In this document: in pieces, positions 44,055 to 51,840 of the stretch
Numbering within the stretch: the stretch's first letter is position 1
How the letters are laid out: the number at the start of each line of letters is the position of its first letter
Assembly: GCF_004028635.1 (NCBI RefSeq)
Contig: NZ_ML138678.1
Location: 806,001 to 870,000, forward strand
DNA: 64,000 nt
Direction of reading: 5' to 3'
Source: Streptomyces cyaneus
GTDB taxonomy: Bacteria; Actinomycetota; Actinomycetes; Streptomycetales; Streptomycetaceae
Program-made: the position numbers and the translations under genes
The notes under the pieces: generated by a model
Database searches by the model: none
Told to the model about the DNA's origin: nothing
The model's input: only the letters and a program-made list of their open reading frames with translations

Positions 44055-44091
44055 CTCCACCACCCCCTGTAAGAAACGGCGGTCATCGCCC
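44034..44091. repeat. Tandem duplication at the isomerase start
   Basis: A unit containing CCCTGT, AGAAACGGCGGTCATC occurs twice, about 32 bases apart (ending near 44056 and 44088). On the minus strand both copies read ATGACCGCCGTTTCT, i.e. two start codons with the same first five codons. The outer copy overlaps the upstream stop and ends after 11 codons exactly at the inner ATG (ATGA). Confidence 0.8.
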
Positions 44092-45180
44092 CCCACCCCC
44101 TATCCGGATCGCGGTCTTCAGCACCCGTCGCCCGTCGGCCACCCTCCCGGCGGAGGACAGCACGGAGTTGACGAGGTCGGCGGCGCCCGGCAGGTCCACC
44201 TCGTGGGTCAGTACGGCGTCCCCCGGCGGCTCCTCCTGACGGGTCAGGAGGAGCTCGACCGCCTGTCGCAGATGGGCGCCCGACACCCCGCGGTGCCCGT
44301 ACAGGAGCAGGGGGCCGGACGGGCGGTCGAAGGGGTGCACGCGGGGCGGTCGGGGCTCGCCCCCGCAGTTGTCGGCGCGCAGGGCCGCCACGTCGAGCTC
44401 GCCGGCGGACAGCGCGACCGGACCCGGCGGCAGGCCCGCGTGCACGTCGACCAGGAGCGTGCCCCGCACATGGCGGTCCACCGCGGTCAACGCCTGGCGG
44501 GTGCCGGTGCGTGGCGTGGCGATCACGACGCCGACCGGTGCGGGCAGTTCGGCGAGCAGGTCGGGCAGGCCGGGGTCGTGCGGGTCGACCGCGTCCGTGC
44601 CGTGCCCCACCAACAGGGTGCGCAGTCCGGGGAGTTCACGCCGCCAGGCGTCTTGGGCGAGCCGTCCCACGATGCCGTCGCCCCACACGGCCAGGGACGC
44701 CGGTCGCGTCGTGCCGAGGGCGATCTCGAGGCCGTAGAGCACCGAGGCGAGCGGCTCGGCGAGGGCGGCCACCCCCGGGCGGTCCGCGCCCTCGGGCACC
44801 GGCAGGACCAGGCTGCCGCGGACGGCCGTGGCGGGGATGCGGGTGCGTTCCGCCCACAGGCCCGGCAGGTTGTGCCCGAGCAGGAACGAGGGGTCGCCGG
44901 GGTGAGTGGGGTTGACGGTGACCAGGGAGCCGGTGGGCAGGCCGCTGTCGCCGGGCTCGACGACCCGGGCCACGCCCTCGTGTCCCAGGACGCGGCTCGG
45001 GTCGTCCCGCAGCCCGCGCAGGATCTGCCAGTCGGTGCCGCAGATGCCGACGGTCACGGGTGCCAGCAGGACGTCCCCGGGTTCGAGCCGGGGCGTGGGT
45101 ACCTCGGTGACCTCGACGCGGGTACGGCCCCGGGCGTCGGCCGGGAGGCGCACCAGCGCACGGTGGGCCGCGCCGCTCAC
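44083..45180 (-). CDS. Zinc-type dehydrogenase (MDR), glucose-dehydrogenase-like
   Basis: A 365-residue protein from GTG 45180, overlapping the kinase stop (GTGA). VTVGICGTDWQILRGLRDDP holds the first zinc Cys and Asp, and VLGHEGVARVVEPGDSGL the His-Glu pair. The structural four-Cys lobe is absent. ALAEPLASVLYGLEIALG and ASLAVWGDGIVGRLAQDAWR mark the substrate and Rossmann regions; the loop GDGIVG differs from the usual GxGxxG. The C-terminal half resembles archaeal-type glucose dehydrogenases. Probably a cyclitol or sugar dehydrogenase. Confidence 0.85.
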   Translation of the reverse strand: MSGAAHRALVRLPADARGRTRVEVTEVPTPRLEPGDVLLAPVTVGICGTDWQILRGLRDDPSRVLGHEGVARVVEPGDSGLPTGSLVTVNPTHPGDPSFLLGHNLPGLWAERTRIPATAVRGSLVLPVPEGADRPGVAALAEPLASVLYGLEIALGTTRPASLAVWGDGIVGRLAQDAWRRELPGLRTLLVGHGTDAVDPHDPGLPDLLAELPAPVGVVIATPRTGTRQALTAVDRHVRGTLLVDVHAGLPPGPVALSAGELDVAALRADNCGGEPRPPRVHPFDRPSGPLLLYGHRGVSGAHLRQAVELLLTRQEEPPGDAVLTHEVDLPGAADLVNSVLSSAGRVADGRRVLKTAIRIGGGGR

Positions 45181-47207
45181 GGCACGATCCCCGGCAGCCA
45201 GCGGTCGACGCGTTCCGCGCCGCGCAGCGGGTCGACCGTGCCGGGAGCGCAGAACACCAGCCGGTCGGCGAGCCAGGCCGGGTCGCGGCCCCGGTCGGCG
45301 TAGGAGGTGGCGAGGCCGAGTTGGCGGCGGAGTTCGTCGGCGTAGTGCGCGCCGAGTCCCTCGACGACGCCTCCACCGAGGCCGAGCAGGTCGAGGTGCG
45401 GGTCGAGGCACCACAGGGTCCGCAGCATGTGCGCCACCGGTTCGACGCACAGCTCCAACAGCCGTCGCGCCAGGGGGTCGTCCGCCGCGAGCGCCTCGGG
45501 GAGCCACTCCGAGACCGCCGGCCCCGTGTCGAGGCCCAGCTGTCGGGCGACGCGGGCGATGCCGGGCCCGGAGGAGATCGAGGCGAGGTGGTCCGGTGCC
45601 CCGCATTCGCACAGCAGCCCCGCCCCTTGGAGCTCGGGGCCGGTGGTCATGGCCGGGAGGTGGCCGATCTCGCCTTGAAGGCCCCGCTCGTCGACCGGGA
45701 TCCGCATCCGCTCCATGTCGGCCACACGCAGCGCGATGCCGCTGCTGACGGTCAGATAGCCGACGCGCCGGACGCCGGGCCGGGCGTGCGTGGCGGCGAA
45801 GTCCACCAGGGCGGCCGTGACGTCGTTGACCAACTGCCAGGTGACATCGGGCCGGTGCGCCCGCAGCGCGGCGCCCATGTCGTACGGCGTCGTCTCCGAC
45901 CCCCACAGCGGCGCCGATCCATAGACCGTGCCGGTGAGATGGTCGATGGCCGCGCCGAAGGAGATGGCCGCGCGAGCACCGGGCGGCGCCGCCCGGCACA
46001 ACAACTCGACCATGTCCTCACGCAGCCGCGCGACCGACCGTCCAGGATGGTTGAGCCGACTCGGCGAGCGCAGACGCTCGACGGCCGCCCCCACTCCCCC
46101 GCCCCGCAGCCGCACCCAGGTCCCCCCGACATCCGCGACAAAGCCAGCCACCGCCTGCGATGCGCCATGGTCCGCCGCCCGGGTCCCAGCACCGACCGCC
46201 GCGCGGGCCCCCGTGCCGACCGCCGCGCGGGGCCCCGCGCCAACCACCGCTCGAGACTCCGCGTCGGTCACCGCCTGAGGTCCCGTACCGGCCACCACCT
46301 GAGGCCCCGCACCGGCCACCGGCGAAGACCCGGAACCGGTCACCGCCCGGCGTCCGGTGCCGGTCGCCATCCGAGGCCCCGCGCCAACCACCGCCTGGGA
46401 TCCCGTACCAGCCACCGCCCGAGACTCCGCGTCGGTCACCGCCTGAGGCCCCGCACCGGCCACCGGCGAAGACCCGGAACCGGTCACCGCCCGGCGTCCG
46501 ATGCCGGTCGCCATCCGAGGCCCCGCGCCAACCACCGCCTGAGACCCCGTACCAGCCACCGCCCGAGACTCCGCGCCAACCACCGACGAAGACCCGGCAC
46601 CGGTCACCACCCGGCGTCCGATGCCGGTCGCCATCCGAGGCCCCGCGCCAACCACCGCCTGAGACCCCGTACCAGCCACCGCCCGAGACTCCGCACCGGC
46701 CACCGACGAAGACCCGGCACCGGTCACCACCCGGCGTCCGATGCCGGTCGCCGTCCGAGGCCCCGCGCCGACCACCGCCTGAGACCCCGCGCCGGTCACC
46801 GCCTGAGATCCGGTCCCGATTGCGACCTGAGGTCCGGTGCCGGTCGCCGTCCGAGTGCCCGCGCCGCTCGCCGTCTGAGGTCCCGTACCGGTCACCGCCC
46901 GAGACCCCGTACCGGTCACCGCCTGAGACCCCGCGTCGGCCACCACCTGCGACCCGTCACCAACCGTCGCTCGCGACCCGCCACCGACCGTCGCCCCGGC
47001 CCCGCTCCCGACCACCGCCCCGGCCCCGCTCCCATCCGCTGCCCCAAGCAGCTCGGGCGAAGTCCGCTGCGGTTCGGCGGCGCGATGAACGGGGGCGGGG
47101 CTGCGTCCATCAGCGGCTCCGTCGCGGGGCGCTACAAGCCTCGTCGGCGCCGCAGGCGAACGGCGAGACATCGCGGCACTTCCAGCGGAGCGCTCCGCGT
47201 CGGTCAT
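45177..47207 (-). CDS. ROK-family sugar/cyclitol kinase with N-terminal octapeptide-repeat array
   Basis: A 676-residue protein from ATG 47207, coupled to the HAD gene (ATGA). Residues 1-62 are low complexity; 63-350 are about 36 copies of an 8-residue Gly/Ala/Val/Thr repeat such as AVVGAGPR and AVAGTGSQ; the ROK domain fills 355-676. Kinase motifs are FVADVGGTWVR (359-366, phosphate loop), WQLVNDVTAALVDFA (catalytic Asp), YLTVSSGIALRV, GLQGEIGHLPA and the zinc-type CECGAPDHLASISSG. Without the array it is normal length for a ROK kinase. Acarbose and validamycin pathways use a kinase on the C7 cyclitol, so cyclitol 7-phosphorylation is the best guess. Confidence 0.88.
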   Translation of the reverse strand: MTDAERSAGSAAMSRRSPAAPTRLVAPRDGAADGRSPAPVHRAAEPQRTSPELLGAADGSGAGAVVGSGAGATVGGGSRATVGDGSQVVADAGSQAVTGTGSRAVTGTGPQTASGAGTRTATGTGPQVAIGTGSQAVTGAGSQAVVGAGPRTATGIGRRVVTGAGSSSVAGAESRAVAGTGSQAVVGAGPRMATGIGRRVVTGAGSSSVVGAESRAVAGTGSQAVVGAGPRMATGIGRRAVTGSGSSPVAGAGPQAVTDAESRAVAGTGSQAVVGAGPRMATGTGRRAVTGSGSSPVAGAGPQVVAGTGPQAVTDAESRAVVGAGPRAAVGTGARAAVGAGTRAADHGASQAVAGFVADVGGTWVRLRGGGVGAAVERLRSPSRLNHPGRSVARLREDMVELLCRAAPPGARAAISFGAAIDHLTGTVYGSAPLWGSETTPYDMGAALRAHRPDVTWQLVNDVTAALVDFAATHARPGVRRVGYLTVSSGIALRVADMERMRIPVDERGLQGEIGHLPAMTTGPELQGAGLLCECGAPDHLASISSGPGIARVARQLGLDTGPAVSEWLPEALAADDPLARRLLELCVEPVAHMLRTLWCLDPHLDLLGLGGGVVEGLGAHYADELRRQLGLATSYADRGRDPAWLADRLVFCAPGTVDPLRGAERVDRWLPGIVP
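46158..47021 (-). repeat. 864-bp in-frame minisatellite of 24-bp units inside the kinase gene
   Basis: Thirty-six head-to-tail 24-base units encode octapeptides of the form xVxGxGxx. A higher-order period of 120 bases is obvious: DNA at 46561 and 46681 begins with the same GCCCGAGACTCCGC and stays nearly identical for the block. All changes keep the frame. No spacers separate the units. Slipped-strand or unequal exchange is the natural cause. Confidence 0.93.
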
Positions 47208-47923
47208 CGCTGCTCTCCGGTCGGGGCGGGCGCGGTCAGGTGGACTTCGCCGGGGGCGGTGGGCATCGTGGCGACCTGGAAGCCTCGGAAGTCGGCGTAT
47301 CGTTCCGCCACCTCGTCGAACGCGTCGAGGGCGCCGATGACCACGGTGCGGGCGCCGCTCGCCAGGGCCGCCCGCACTCCGGCGGTGGAGTCCTCGAAGA
47401 CGATCGTGTCCGCCGGCTCGACGCCGAGCACGGCGGCGGCGTGCAGATAGCCCTCGGGGTGGGGCTTGCCATGGACCACGTCGTCGGCGCTCACCATGAC
47501 CTCCGGCAGCGGCAGCCCCGCGGCGGCGAGCCTGACCTCGGCCAGCTTGCGGCCGGCCGACGTGACGACGGCCCAGGAACCCCGCGGCAGCGCCGCGAGG
47601 AGCGTGCCGGCACCGGGTATCTCGGTGATCCCGGTGGTCTCCGACTCCTCGTGCGCGACGAGCCGTCGGGTCTCCGCCGCCGCGAGGTCCGGGTCGGGGA
47701 CGAAGTGGCCGACCGTCTCGCGGGTGGGGCGGCCGTGCGCGAACGCGAGGACCTCGGCGAGGTCGGTTCCGTGCCGTGCGCAAAAGCCCGCCCAGGTGGA
47801 CTCGACAAGGGCCGTCGAGTCCACCAGCGTGCCGTCCATGTCGAACAGCAGCGCCGCCGCGCGCAGTTGCGGCAGGAGGTTGTCGGGGGTCGCCGGCGGG
47901 GCGGCCGGCTGTGCCTTGGGCAT
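47204..47923 (-). CDS. HAD-family phosphatase (subfamily IA)
   Basis: A 239-residue enzyme. ALLFDMDGTLVDSTAL is motif I with both catalytic Asp residues, WAVVTSAGRK is motif II, VVHGKPHPEGY gives the motif III Lys, and TIVFEDSTAGVRAALASGA motif IV. The helical cap after motif I fits phosphoglucomutase/2-deoxyglucose-phosphatase-like members. It lies 14 bases after the SDR stop and shares ATGA with the kinase. It may remove a phosphate from a sugar or cyclitol phosphate intermediate. Confidence 0.92.
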   Translation of the reverse strand: MPKAQPAAPPATPDNLLPQLRAAALLFDMDGTLVDSTALVESTWAGFCARHGTDLAEVLAFAHGRPTRETVGHFVPDPDLAAAETRRLVAHEESETTGITEIPGAGTLLAALPRGSWAVVTSAGRKLAEVRLAAAGLPLPEVMVSADDVVHGKPHPEGYLHAAAVLGVEPADTIVFEDSTAGVRAALASGARTVVIGALDAFDEVAERYADFRGFQVATMPTAPGEVHLTAPAPTGEQR

Positions 47924-47937
47924 CTGTGGGTTCCTGA

Positions 47938-48705
47938 CTATCGGAGGGAGCGGCCCAGGGGGCGGGACTGGGACACCGGCAGCCCGTCGGCGACCGGCGA
48001 CCAGGTCGCGTCCTCGTGCACGACCAGGGCCTGGCCCGCGTACGGCACACCGCGCGTGCGGGCGAGTTCACCGGCCAGCCCGGCGAACGCGGCCGGGGGC
48101 ATGTAGCCGCTGTAGTCGAAGTCCCGAGAGCGGCGGGCGCGGATGCCCGGGCTGTCGACCATGCCCGCGGGCAGCGCCTCGACGAACGTCACCTCGTCCG
48201 CGTCGATCTCCTGGGAGACGGACCGGATCAGCGAGCTGGCCGCGGCCTTGGTGGCGGCGTACCCGGAGCGGTTCGGGCCGGCGTTGTAGACCACCTCGGA
48301 CGAGATGTGCAGGAACAGCCCGGGCGCGGCGGCCCGCAGCGACGGCAGCGCCGCCTTCAGCGTCCAGGCCAGGCCGTGCACGTTGATGGCGAACTGGTCC
48401 AGCCAGTCGGCCTCGTCGGTCTCCAGGAACGGCTCGCGCCGGGAGGTGAAGTAGATCGCCGAGTAGCAGACCAGGGAGGTCTCGGCGGGCAGGTGGGTCC
48501 GCAGCGCCTCCTTGGCCTGTTCGGGGTCCCGGAAGTCGAGCCGGTGCCATACGAGGCGGTCGGCGCCGGGACCGTCCGGCCTGCTGCGGCTGAAGACGTG
48601 GGTCTCGATGCCGTGCGCGGCCCAGGCGTCGGCGACACCGCGTCCGATGCCGGTCGATCCGCCGACCACGACCGCCGTCGGGGCACCGCGGTGCGTACGG
48701 CTCAC
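47938..48705 (-). CDS. Short-chain dehydrogenase/reductase
   Basis: A 255-residue SDR from GTG 48705, overlapping the cyclase stop (GTGA). VVVGGSTGIGRGVADAW is the cofactor loop (TGxxxGxG in variant form), LVCYSAIYF replaces the usual NNAG strand, and LFLHISSEVVYNAGPNRSGY then AATKAAASSL give the catalytic Ser, Tyr and Lys. In acarbose-type clusters an SDR reduces or oxidises the cyclitol, which is the likely role here. Confidence 0.93.
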   Translation of the reverse strand: MSRTHRGAPTAVVVGGSTGIGRGVADAWAAHGIETHVFSRSRPDGPGADRLVWHRLDFRDPEQAKEALRTHLPAETSLVCYSAIYFTSRREPFLETDEADWLDQFAINVHGLAWTLKAALPSLRAAAPGLFLHISSEVVYNAGPNRSGYAATKAAASSLIRSVSQEIDADEVTFVEALPAGMVDSPGIRARRSRDFDYSGYMPPAAFAGLAGELARTRGVPYAGQALVVHEDATWSPVADGLPVSQSRPLGRSLR

Positions 48706-49943
48706 GCGCCGACCTGCTCGGGCACGAGCGAACCGGCCGAGGGGATGTGTCCCTGGGCGTGGTCGCGCAGCAGACGCGTGGCGTCGCGCAGTTCCGCGGG
48801 CGTGACGTCGTTGACGAAGTGGTGCCGTCCGATGCCGATCGGCAGGGGCAGCCGCTGCTGGCCGTCGCGGTGGCGCACGGTGTCGAGCAGGGCGTCGTCG
48901 AGCAGGGCCGGGTCGTCCAGGACGTCGTTCCACAGGGGCAGTCCGAGCGCCCGGATCACGTCGTAGATCCGCCGGGCCTGCGCCTCGGCGACGTCGCCGC
49001 GCAGGGTGGCCAGCGCGGTCGTCAGGGCCATGTCGATGACCACGGCCTCGCCGTGCAGCAGCTCGGGCAGCGCGTGCATCTCCAGGGTCGGGCTGAAGGT
49101 GTGGCCGTAGTCCACGCAGCGCTCCAGCGCGGACTCCCAGAGGTTGGGCTGGAGTTCCTCCAGCATGAGGTGGATGGACTCGGCGATGATGGCGTCCGCG
49201 GCCCGGGAGAGGTCCTCGGTCGTTCCCTGGAGCCGGTCGGCGCGGACGGCCCCGCCCCGCGACTCCAGCAGGACGAACAGGTCCTCGGAGCGGATCAGGG
49301 CCATCTTCAGGATCTCGGCGAGGCCGTTGCTGATGTGCCGCAGGGACAGGCTGCGCAGGAAGGACCGGTCCAGGAAGGTGGCCGTGGCCGGCGCGTAGGT
49401 ACCCAGACGGTTCTTGCCGCGCTCGTAGTTGACCCCGGTCTTGACGCCGACACCGGCGTCGACGAGGCCGATCAGCGTCGTGGGGATGCGGATGTACGGC
49501 GTTCCGCGCCGGTAGAGGCTCGCCGCGAAGCCGACGACATCGGTCAGCACCCCGCCGCCGACGGCGAGCACCGGCTCCCGGCGGCGGTCGATCCCGAAGT
49601 CGTTCATCGCGTCGACGACCCGCGAGACCGCGTCCCACTGCTTGACCGCCTCGTCGGCGCGCAGGGGTACGACCGTCGCGTCGATCCCGTGGGCGGTGAA
49701 CCAGGCACGCATGGCGCCGCCGTAGAGCGCGTCGACGTTCTGGTCGATGACGACGAGCCGCCGGTCGCCCGGGTGCAGCGGGGCGTCGGGGCATCCGGTC
49801 AGCAGGGCGGTGTTGCCGGGTTCGAACAGGCCGTTGGAGCTGACGACGTGGTAACGCACTTGACGGACGGCCTCGACCGTCCAGAACGGGCTGCCCCCCA
49901 CAGCCTGGCGAAGCCCCTGAGTGAAGACGGTTCCGCTGCGCAT
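48702..49943 (-). CDS. Sedoheptulose-7-phosphate cyclase (2-epi-5-epi-valiolone synthase type)
   Basis: A 413-residue sugar-phosphate cyclase of the dehydroquinate-synthase superfamily. ATG 49943 is chosen (GGAGG four bases upstream); ATG 49967 would add 8 residues. PVLAVGGGVLTDVVGFAASL is the NAD-binding and metal region, GTPYIRIPTTLIGLVDAGVG then VKTGVNYERGKNRLGTY is diagnostic of the EEVS/EVS/DDGS group rather than AroB. NGLAEILKMAL, CVDYGHTFSPTLEM and LLHGEAVVIDMAL supply the metal Glu and His ligands. It should cyclise sedoheptulose 7-phosphate to a C7 cyclitol. First gene of the eight-gene operon. Confidence 0.93.
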   Translation of the reverse strand: MRSGTVFTQGLRQAVGGSPFWTVEAVRQVRYHVVSSNGLFEPGNTALLTGCPDAPLHPGDRRLVVIDQNVDALYGGAMRAWFTAHGIDATVVPLRADEAVKQWDAVSRVVDAMNDFGIDRRREPVLAVGGGVLTDVVGFAASLYRRGTPYIRIPTTLIGLVDAGVGVKTGVNYERGKNRLGTYAPATATFLDRSFLRSLSLRHISNGLAEILKMALIRSEDLFVLLESRGGAVRADRLQGTTEDLSRAADAIIAESIHLMLEELQPNLWESALERCVDYGHTFSPTLEMHALPELLHGEAVVIDMALTTALATLRGDVAEAQARRIYDVIRALGLPLWNDVLDDPALLDDALLDTVRHRDGQQRLPLPIGIGRHHFVNDVTPAELRDATRLLRDHAQGHIPSAGSLVPEQVGA

Positions 49944-49990
49944 ATCCCCTCCAGCGTGAGCTGCCATATTACGAGCGCGAAGAACTTTTC

Positions 49991-50019
49991 ATCGGCTCGA
50001 TGTCCACTATAGTAGCAGC
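49991..50019 (-). promoter_or_regulatory. Shared cluster promoter/operator element, copy A
   Basis: Partner of 40775-40803 (25 of 29 bases identical). On the minus strand it reads CTACTATAGTGGACATCGAG; TATAGT fits a -10 hexamer. It lies about 50-75 bases upstream of the cyclase start and heads the first cluster operon. Confidence 0.75.
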
Positions 50020-50172
50020 AGAGACAGTGACTGTGTCATTTGTGTTACTCTCACAGCAGGGGGCGATGTGAGAAGCGGGCGCGCGTAGGCAGAGGGTGCT
50101 CGTCGATGACTGCGCCCTTCTTGCTCATATAGAGGAACCCCCGAGTCGCCGAGGCCTACGGAGGTCGGACGC

Positions 50173-50631
50173 ATGGCTACGCTGGCAGAACGCTTGAACT
50201 CCTGGTTTGCCGATGCAGCCACCGCGGATACCGTCGGCCGTCTGCGCGAGCCGTCCACATCCGAGGTCGCCCAGGCCATCTCGAACGACCCGAGCCACGA
50301 TGTGACGATCTCCCGGAGCTATCTCACCGCCCTGCGCAACGGCTCGCAGACCAACCCGACGGTCAGCGTGCTCTCCGCGATCGTCAAGTACTTCCAGTCC
50401 CGGGACATGACCCTGCCGGTGTCGGTGAGCGCGCTCATCAACGAGGAGCCGCCCGCCCGCCCCGCGGAGCCGCAAGAGGAATGGGCGGCGGCACTCGCCG
50501 ACCGGCAGGTGCAGTCGATCGCGATGCGGGCCGGCCAGCTGACCCCCGAACTGCGTGAGCAACTGCTGTCGATCATGGACGTGCTGGACGACTCCAAGAA
50601 GTCGCCCGCCTCCGGGGACGACAAGGCGTAG
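50173..50631 (+). CDS. XRE-family regulator of the MAB_1171c/ImmA type
   Basis: A 152-residue protein from ATG 50173, with GGAGG at 50159-50163. The HTH region is about 28-75: PSTSEVAQAISNDPSHDVTI followed by SRSYLTALRNGSQTNPTVSV. The C-terminal part is acidic and helical (MRAGQLTPELREQLLSIMDV). It is transcribed away from the cyclase operon and converges on the MAB_1171c/ImmA pair. Being next to the cluster promoter, it is a candidate cluster regulator. Confidence 0.88.
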   Translation: MATLAERLNSWFADAATADTVGRLREPSTSEVAQAISNDPSHDVTISRSYLTALRNGSQTNPTVSVLSAIVKYFQSRDMTLPVSVSALINEEPPARPAEPQEEWAAALADRQVQSIAMRAGQLTPELREQLLSIMDVLDDSKKSPASGDDKA

Positions 50632-50670
50632 GGCCCCTGCGCGTCCATCGGCCGGGGTCCCGAGGGCACC

Positions 50671-51840
50671 TCAGGCCGATGCGGAACAGGTCCGCATCGC
50701 GCGCAGTTCGTCGGAGAGCCGGATGAGGGTGCCGAGATCCTCCTCGTAGTCGTGGCCGTCGATGCTGCGGCGGCTGCGCGGGGCGAGGACGAAGACCGCC
50801 TCCGTCGGCGGACCGCCCTCACGCGCCTCGCGGTCGCCGTGCAGATGCAGGGCGTGGGCGATGAGGCGCGCGGACGCTCTGGGGTCGTCCTGCGGCACGG
50901 CTGTCGACATCTCCTCGGCCGCCAGCCGGAGATAGGGGCCGAGCCGGGTCAGACCGTCGCGGCACTCGACATAACGCCGGTAAACGGCGGGGGAATTCGC
51001 GAGAAAAGCATCTCGGCGGCGGCTGCGATGGTCCAGGACGAGCTCGGGATGGACTTCCACCAACCGGCGCCACAGCTCCTCGAGTCCACGGAACTGACTG
51101 CGCTGCTCCAGCCTCTCTCGAACGATCTGCGCCACGCTGACGAAAAAGGGCAGCCCGAGCCCCACGCATACCACAATGGCGGCGACCTGACCGAAGAAAA
51201 AGACGTCGGTATAGGAGATCATCCGACCCGGCTCCCGCAGCGTCGGCAGATTCACCCAGAGAAATCGGAAAATACAGGTGAAAGCCAGGCCGGTCAGACC
51301 GACGGCGATGATGTTCAGCGACAGCCGCCGCAGCGAACGCCCTCGTCGGGCATGGCGCCCGGCCAGGTAGGCACTGGCCGCGTATCCGAAGAACAGGTAG
51401 AAATTGCCGAAGTTGTAGAAGGTGCGTACACGCCAGTCCACGAGATAGTCGGACGTCAGCAGGTGATTGCGTAACTGGGTCGGCAGAATCACCGTCATGG
51501 CGAGCATCCCCGCCAGACAGACGAGGCAGGCGCCGATCTCCCAGGGCCATGGCGGCGCCCAGCGCCTCAGCGGGCTTTCCCGGAGGAAGCCGACCATGAG
51601 GCTGAGGCCGATCAGGACCTCCACATTGTATGTGATCTTGGAGAAGCCCACGAAGGTGAAGCTGTCGACGAGGCTCAGGACGAACGGCTGAGCCAGCACG
51701 TTCCCCGCGCCCATCAGCAGCAACGCCAGGCACAGATGCAGCCGCATGGGGTCCCGGAAGCGCCGCCGGATGAGCGCGGGCACGGTCCACACCGCACCGG
51801 CGAGAAGCGTGACGATGGCGATGAGATTGAGCGCGCTCAC
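50671..51840 (-). CDS. MAB_1171c-family seven-TM membrane protein (DUF6545 C-terminus)
   Basis: A 389-residue protein with about seven TM helices in the first 240 residues (IAIVTLLAGAVWTVPAL, LALLLMGAGNVLAQPFVLSL, FYNFGNFYLFFGYAASAYLA and others). The cytosolic C-terminal domain contains RGLEELWRRLVEVHPELVLD and the YRRYVECRDGLTRLGPYL stretch typical of DUF6545. It has no transport motif and may be a sensor. It shares ATGA with the ImmA/IrrE-type gene upstream. Confidence 0.88.
   Translation of the reverse strand: MSALNLIAIVTLLAGAVWTVPALIRRRFRDPMRLHLCLALLLMGAGNVLAQPFVLSLVDSFTFVGFSKITYNVEVLIGLSLMVGFLRESPLRRWAPPWPWEIGACLVCLAGMLAMTVILPTQLRNHLLTSDYLVDWRVRTFYNFGNFYLFFGYAASAYLAGRHARRGRSLRRLSLNIIAVGLTGLAFTCIFRFLWVNLPTLREPGRMISYTDVFFFGQVAAIVVCVGLGLPFFVSVAQIVRERLEQRSQFRGLEELWRRLVEVHPELVLDHRSRRRDAFLANSPAVYRRYVECRDGLTRLGPYLRLAAEEMSTAVPQDDPRASARLIAHALHLHGDREAREGGPPTEAVFVLAPRSRRSIDGHDYEEDLGTLIRLSDELRAMRTCSASA

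Noticed and set aside
46158..47021. CRISPR-like repetition
   Set aside because: The 24-bp units are contiguous, have no spacers, and keep a coding frame; no cas genes are present.
45177..48071. 964-codon version of the kinase
   Set aside because: The added N-terminus overlaps the HAD gene in another frame; ATG 47207 with ATGA coupling is the consistent start.
46160..48106. 648-codon plus-strand frame across the repeat array
   Set aside because: Low-complexity Pro/Arg-rich antisense of the 24-bp repeats and the HAD gene; the minus-strand kinase explains the region.
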